From Cucumis sativus (Eukaryota; Streptophyta; Magnoliopsida; Cucurbitales; Cucurbitaceae): a stretch of 64,000 bases of DNA. The translations under genes and the position numbers were made by a program. The notes beneath the pieces are model-generated. The model worked only from the letters and a program-made list of their open reading frames with translations, made no database searches and was not told where the DNA came from. Below are positions 60,600-64,000 of this stretch, in pieces. Each line of letters starts with the position of its first letter. The stretch's first letter is position 1. Location of the stretch: the NCBI RefSeq assembly GCF_000004075.3, contig NC_026658.2:15736075-15800074 (forward strand), read 5' to 3'.

Positions 60600-63500
60600 T
60601 TAATTTACCAAAAATGTTTATAATAAGAAAACGGTTTAGCAAAAATATATTATTATTTTATTCCTCTCCACGCCCGTCTGGCGGTGCGTGGAGATATCAA
60701 CAAACCTACATTTACCTATCTCCTCATCTCTTCCAAAACTTGGGTGCCCTTGGAGCCTAAACCCATGAATAAATATGTGAGTTTATATAGGAGACTTCCA
60801 CGTTGCTCTCCAAGTAACGTGGGGATGCATGTTTAGAATAAAATAATAATTAATATTTCTTTGCTCAAAATTTTTATTACATGTACAATATAGAATTCAA
60901 TAGGTTGGATGTTACAACTTACAATTGAATGGTAGTTATATAACAATTAGTAACCTATATGTTATGGATATCTACATTCATAATATATAATTATATTTTA
61001 TAATACTCCCCTTAGATATCGATTTTATATAAAATAAATGACTCGTTAAAACCTTACTAGGAGAAAATCTGATGGGAAAAAAATTCTATTGAAGAAAAAA
61101 TAGTGCATTATTTTGTATATTTAATAACTACTCCATTCAAAACCTTGCTAAGAAAACCTAATGGAGAAAAAAAAAAAAAGACAAGGAAAAATAGTATAAT
61201 ATTTCTACTCCCCCTTATGAATACATCATTTGAGTTGTCGCATTCCAATGTTGTACACTAGCTTTCCAAATGTTGATGTGGGTAATGTCTTGTGAATAAG
61301 CCTGCCAAATTGTCTTCTGAAGAAATTTGTTGAACACTGATGTCACAATTTTCTTCAAGGTCATGTGTATAGAAAAATTTTAGTGAAATATTCTTTGTCC
61401 TATCTCCTTTTATATATCTTCCTTTCATTTGTGTTATACACGTGGTATTTCCTTCAAATAATATAGTTTGCTAAGTTTTTACTCAAAGACAAACCACATG
61501 TTTCTCGAATATGATGAGTCATTAACCTCAAATCATGCACATTCTCTACTAGCTTTATGAGTTGTAAGAATTTTTATATGATTCTCGATGAATTGATCAT
61601 GATGGTTTCCTTTACAGATTGCTAAGATATAACATTTCCTCCACATGTAAATAAATAACCTGTTTGAGATTTTGCTTTATGTGAGTCAAATAAATATCCA
61701 GAATTTGCATAACCAACTAGATTGAAGTTTGATTTGTTTAAATAAAACAAACTCATATCGATTGTTGCTCGAAGGTAACAATGTACATGCTTAACTTCAT
61801 TCTACATTAGTGCACATATTGTACTAAGGTATGGTACGTCAGGACCAACTAATTTTTCATTATTTTTTTTAGGGTGAAATATATCATTTTTCACATTTAG
61901 TGATTGAACCACCATTGAAATGTTCAATAGATGTGTTTTATCCATATAAAATCTTTTTGAAATCTTTATGTATATATTGATTGATGAATAAAAAATTCAT
62001 AGCCTAAATGCTCGATTTGTAAGTTAAGGCAAAATTTTGTTTTGTCAAGATCTTTCATATCAAATTCTTTCTTCAGATATTCCGTTGCCTTTGAAAGCTC
62101 TACAAGAGTTCCAATTATATTAAAATCATCAACATATACGGCTACAATTATAAATTCTGACGTGATTTCTTAATAAAAACCCATGGATACATTAGATTAT
62201 TTTGATAATATTCTTTTAATAAATATTCAATTTGACGACTGTAGCACATTCATCATGATTGTTTCAATCCATATAATAATCTTTGTAATTTGAATGAATA
62301 TAATTTTCTAGAGTTTAAATTATATGATTCAAGTACCTTAAATCTTTTAGGAATTTTCATATAGATTTCATTTTCTAAAGATCTATACAATTATGTTGTA
62401 ACTACATCTATAAAATGTATATATCAAGCTTTTCACATACAATCATGGTAATTAAATATCTTAATGTAATAGCATCCACCATGGGAGGATATGTTCCCTC
62501 GTAGTAATTGTTTGGTATGTGAGAAAATTCCTATTCAACAAGTCATGCTTTATATCTAATGACGTCATTATTTTTCATTTATTTTACACAAAAATACTCA
62601 TTTAAATCCCATATGTTTTACACCTTCAGGTGTATGAACTACAGGTCTAAAAACTTTACATTTTGAAAGTAAGTTCAATTGTGCTTGGATAACTTCTTTT
62701 CACATGGGTCAATCCTTTCTATTACAACATTTGTCAACAGAATTAGGTTCAGAATCCTCATTTTCATGAATAATATTATGTGCAACATTATACACAAAAA
62801 TATTGTCCACAACTACATCAGTTCTATTCCATATTTTTCTTGTCATAGTATAATTTATCAACATCTCATTGTTATCTTCATGTACTTGAGTCTCTTCAAC
62901 AATTTTACTATTAGTCGTGTTCAGAACTTCTTCTTTAATGTTCCTATTGTCAATTCAGTTATTTCAACTATTGATCACTTTTCTTTTTCGAGGATTTTTA
63001 TCTTTTGAACCGATTGGTCTACCATGTTTTTGGCGCAACGCTGATTCATTAATTGTAGCAACTTGTTGTGTCAGGATTTCAATTCTAGATGGAGCATTTG
63101 TAGCTGAAATATATAACTTGGTTTTTTTCTTAGTATCTGTAAATGCATATGGCATTTGGCATTTAGTTTGCTACACTTGTAAATAAATTATCTTTTGAAC
63201 TTCTAGTTCACATTGCTTTGTATGAGGATCTAAATGAGACAATAACGATGCATTTCATGAAATTTCATTTTCCAACTTCTTAATTCCTCTCTCTAATGTT
63301 GGAAAAATTGTCTCACTAAAATGACAATCAACAAATCATGCAGTAAATACATCACCAGTCACGAGTTCAAGGTATCTAATAATTAATGGAGATTCAAATC
63401 CGACATATATTTCTAACCTTTTTTTAGGTCCCATTTTAGTACATTGTGGTGGAAAAATTGGAACATATTCTGCACAACAAAAAATTCGAAAATGAGAAAT

Positions 63501-64000
63501 ATTTGGCTCTAGGCTATAAGCTAATTGTATCGAAGAGTACTTATGATAAGATGTTGGTCTTATACGTATAATTAATACTACATGCAGAATAACATGACCT
63601 CATACAAATAATGGAAGTTTTGCTCTCATAAGTAATGGTCTAGCAATCAATTATAAATGCTTGACAAATGATTATGCCAAACCAATTTGGTTTTTAACAT
63701 GGAGCTAAAAGATATTCAATATTTATCCCAATTAACATGCAATAATTATTAAATGATTGAGATTAAACTCTCTAACATTATCAAGTCGAATATTTTTTAT
63801 TGTATAATCAGAAAATTACGCTCTTAATTTGATTATTTGAGCAAGTAATCTTGCAAATGCAAGGTTTCGACTTAATAAACACACATGTGACTCATCTACT
63901 TGATGTGTCAATTAAAACTATCAAGTATCTAAATGGTCGACTTGGTAGATTAATGGGTCCACATATGTTAATATGAACTCGTTCAGAAAATGTAAGTGAC
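60600..64000 (-). mobile_element. Fossil Ty1/Copia retrotransposon, cut by the window edge
   Basis: Read on the minus strand, the order from the right edge leftwards is integrase core (near 63700-64000, FSERVHINICGPI-like), then integrase tail and reverse transcriptase (about 61500-62700), then RNase H with the usual pol end (about 61230-61500). A polypurine-like tract lies at about 61001-61012, then LTR-like sequence to about 60600. The left edge is approximate. The element has many breaks and looks old; gag and the other LTR would lie beyond the window. Confidence 0.8.
60665..60694. repeat. GC-rich hairpin in the Copia LTR region
   Basis: TCTCCACGC at 60665-60673 pairs perfectly with GCGTGGAGA at 60686-60694, around a 12-nt loop. 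It is unusually GC-rich for this AT-rich region. Confidence 0.8.

Noticed and set aside
1-64000. CRISPR arrays, bacterial operons or a novel multi-gene defence system
   Set aside because: The DNA is plant nuclear: spliced genes, nuclear tRNAs and plant transposons. No regularly spaced repeat array or co-oriented short-spaced gene cluster was seen.

Overview
The window is AT-rich plant nuclear DNA. Support comes from GT-AG spliced genes of plant-specific families (a PYR/PYL abscisic-acid receptor, TRICHOME BIREFRINGENCE-LIKE acetyltransferases, DUF538, DUF688), one U12-type intron, nuclear tRNA-Ser genes, and Ty1/Copia and Ty3/Gypsy fossils. Several proteins and repeats look like those of Cucurbitaceae (melon/cucumber), but that is from memory and no search was run. 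Gene models were built by hand from reading frame, splice sites and family homology. Coding exons are much less AT-rich than the flanks, most clearly in the PYL gene.

Layout, left to right. 1-2.4 kb: old Copia-type remnant. 7.8-9.3 kb: two-exon DUF688 gene (+) with overlapping upstream ORFs. 11.7 and 13.8 kb: two tRNA-Ser(CGA) genes (-). 14.1-16.0 kb: five-exon SPC24 kinetochore gene (+), with one U12-type intron and one apparent AT-AC intron. 17.0-20.1 kb: five-exon GILT thiol reductase gene (-), tail-to-tail with SPC24. 22.6-23.4 kb: uncharacterised protein with five near-identical GFLKNFxSN repeats (+). 28.1-28.5 kb: two-exon gene for a 93-residue protein (+). 31.5-33.2 kb: mitoferrin-like carrier (+), tail-to-tail with a DUF538 gene (-, 33.5-35.6 kb). 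41.4-42.1 kb: intronless PYL4/5/6-type ABA receptor (+). 45.9-47.3 kb: Mutator-like fold-back element with arms of about 0.5 kb and an apparent 8-9 bp target duplication. 51.2-53.5 and 55.4-58.0 kb: tandem pair of TBL genes (+), with a fossil Gypsy tail between them. 60.6-64 kb: degraded Copia element on the minus strand running off the window.

The genes do not form a pathway and look like an ordinary euchromatic gene neighbourhood. The only functionally linked pair is the two TBL paralogues, which probably O-acetylate xylan in the Golgi. The most unusual observations are the AT-AC intron that the SPC24 reading frame seems to require, the paired acceptor-stem difference between the two tRNA-Ser copies, the long-arm fold-back transposon and the internally repeated acidic protein. 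No previously undescribed multi-gene system was found.
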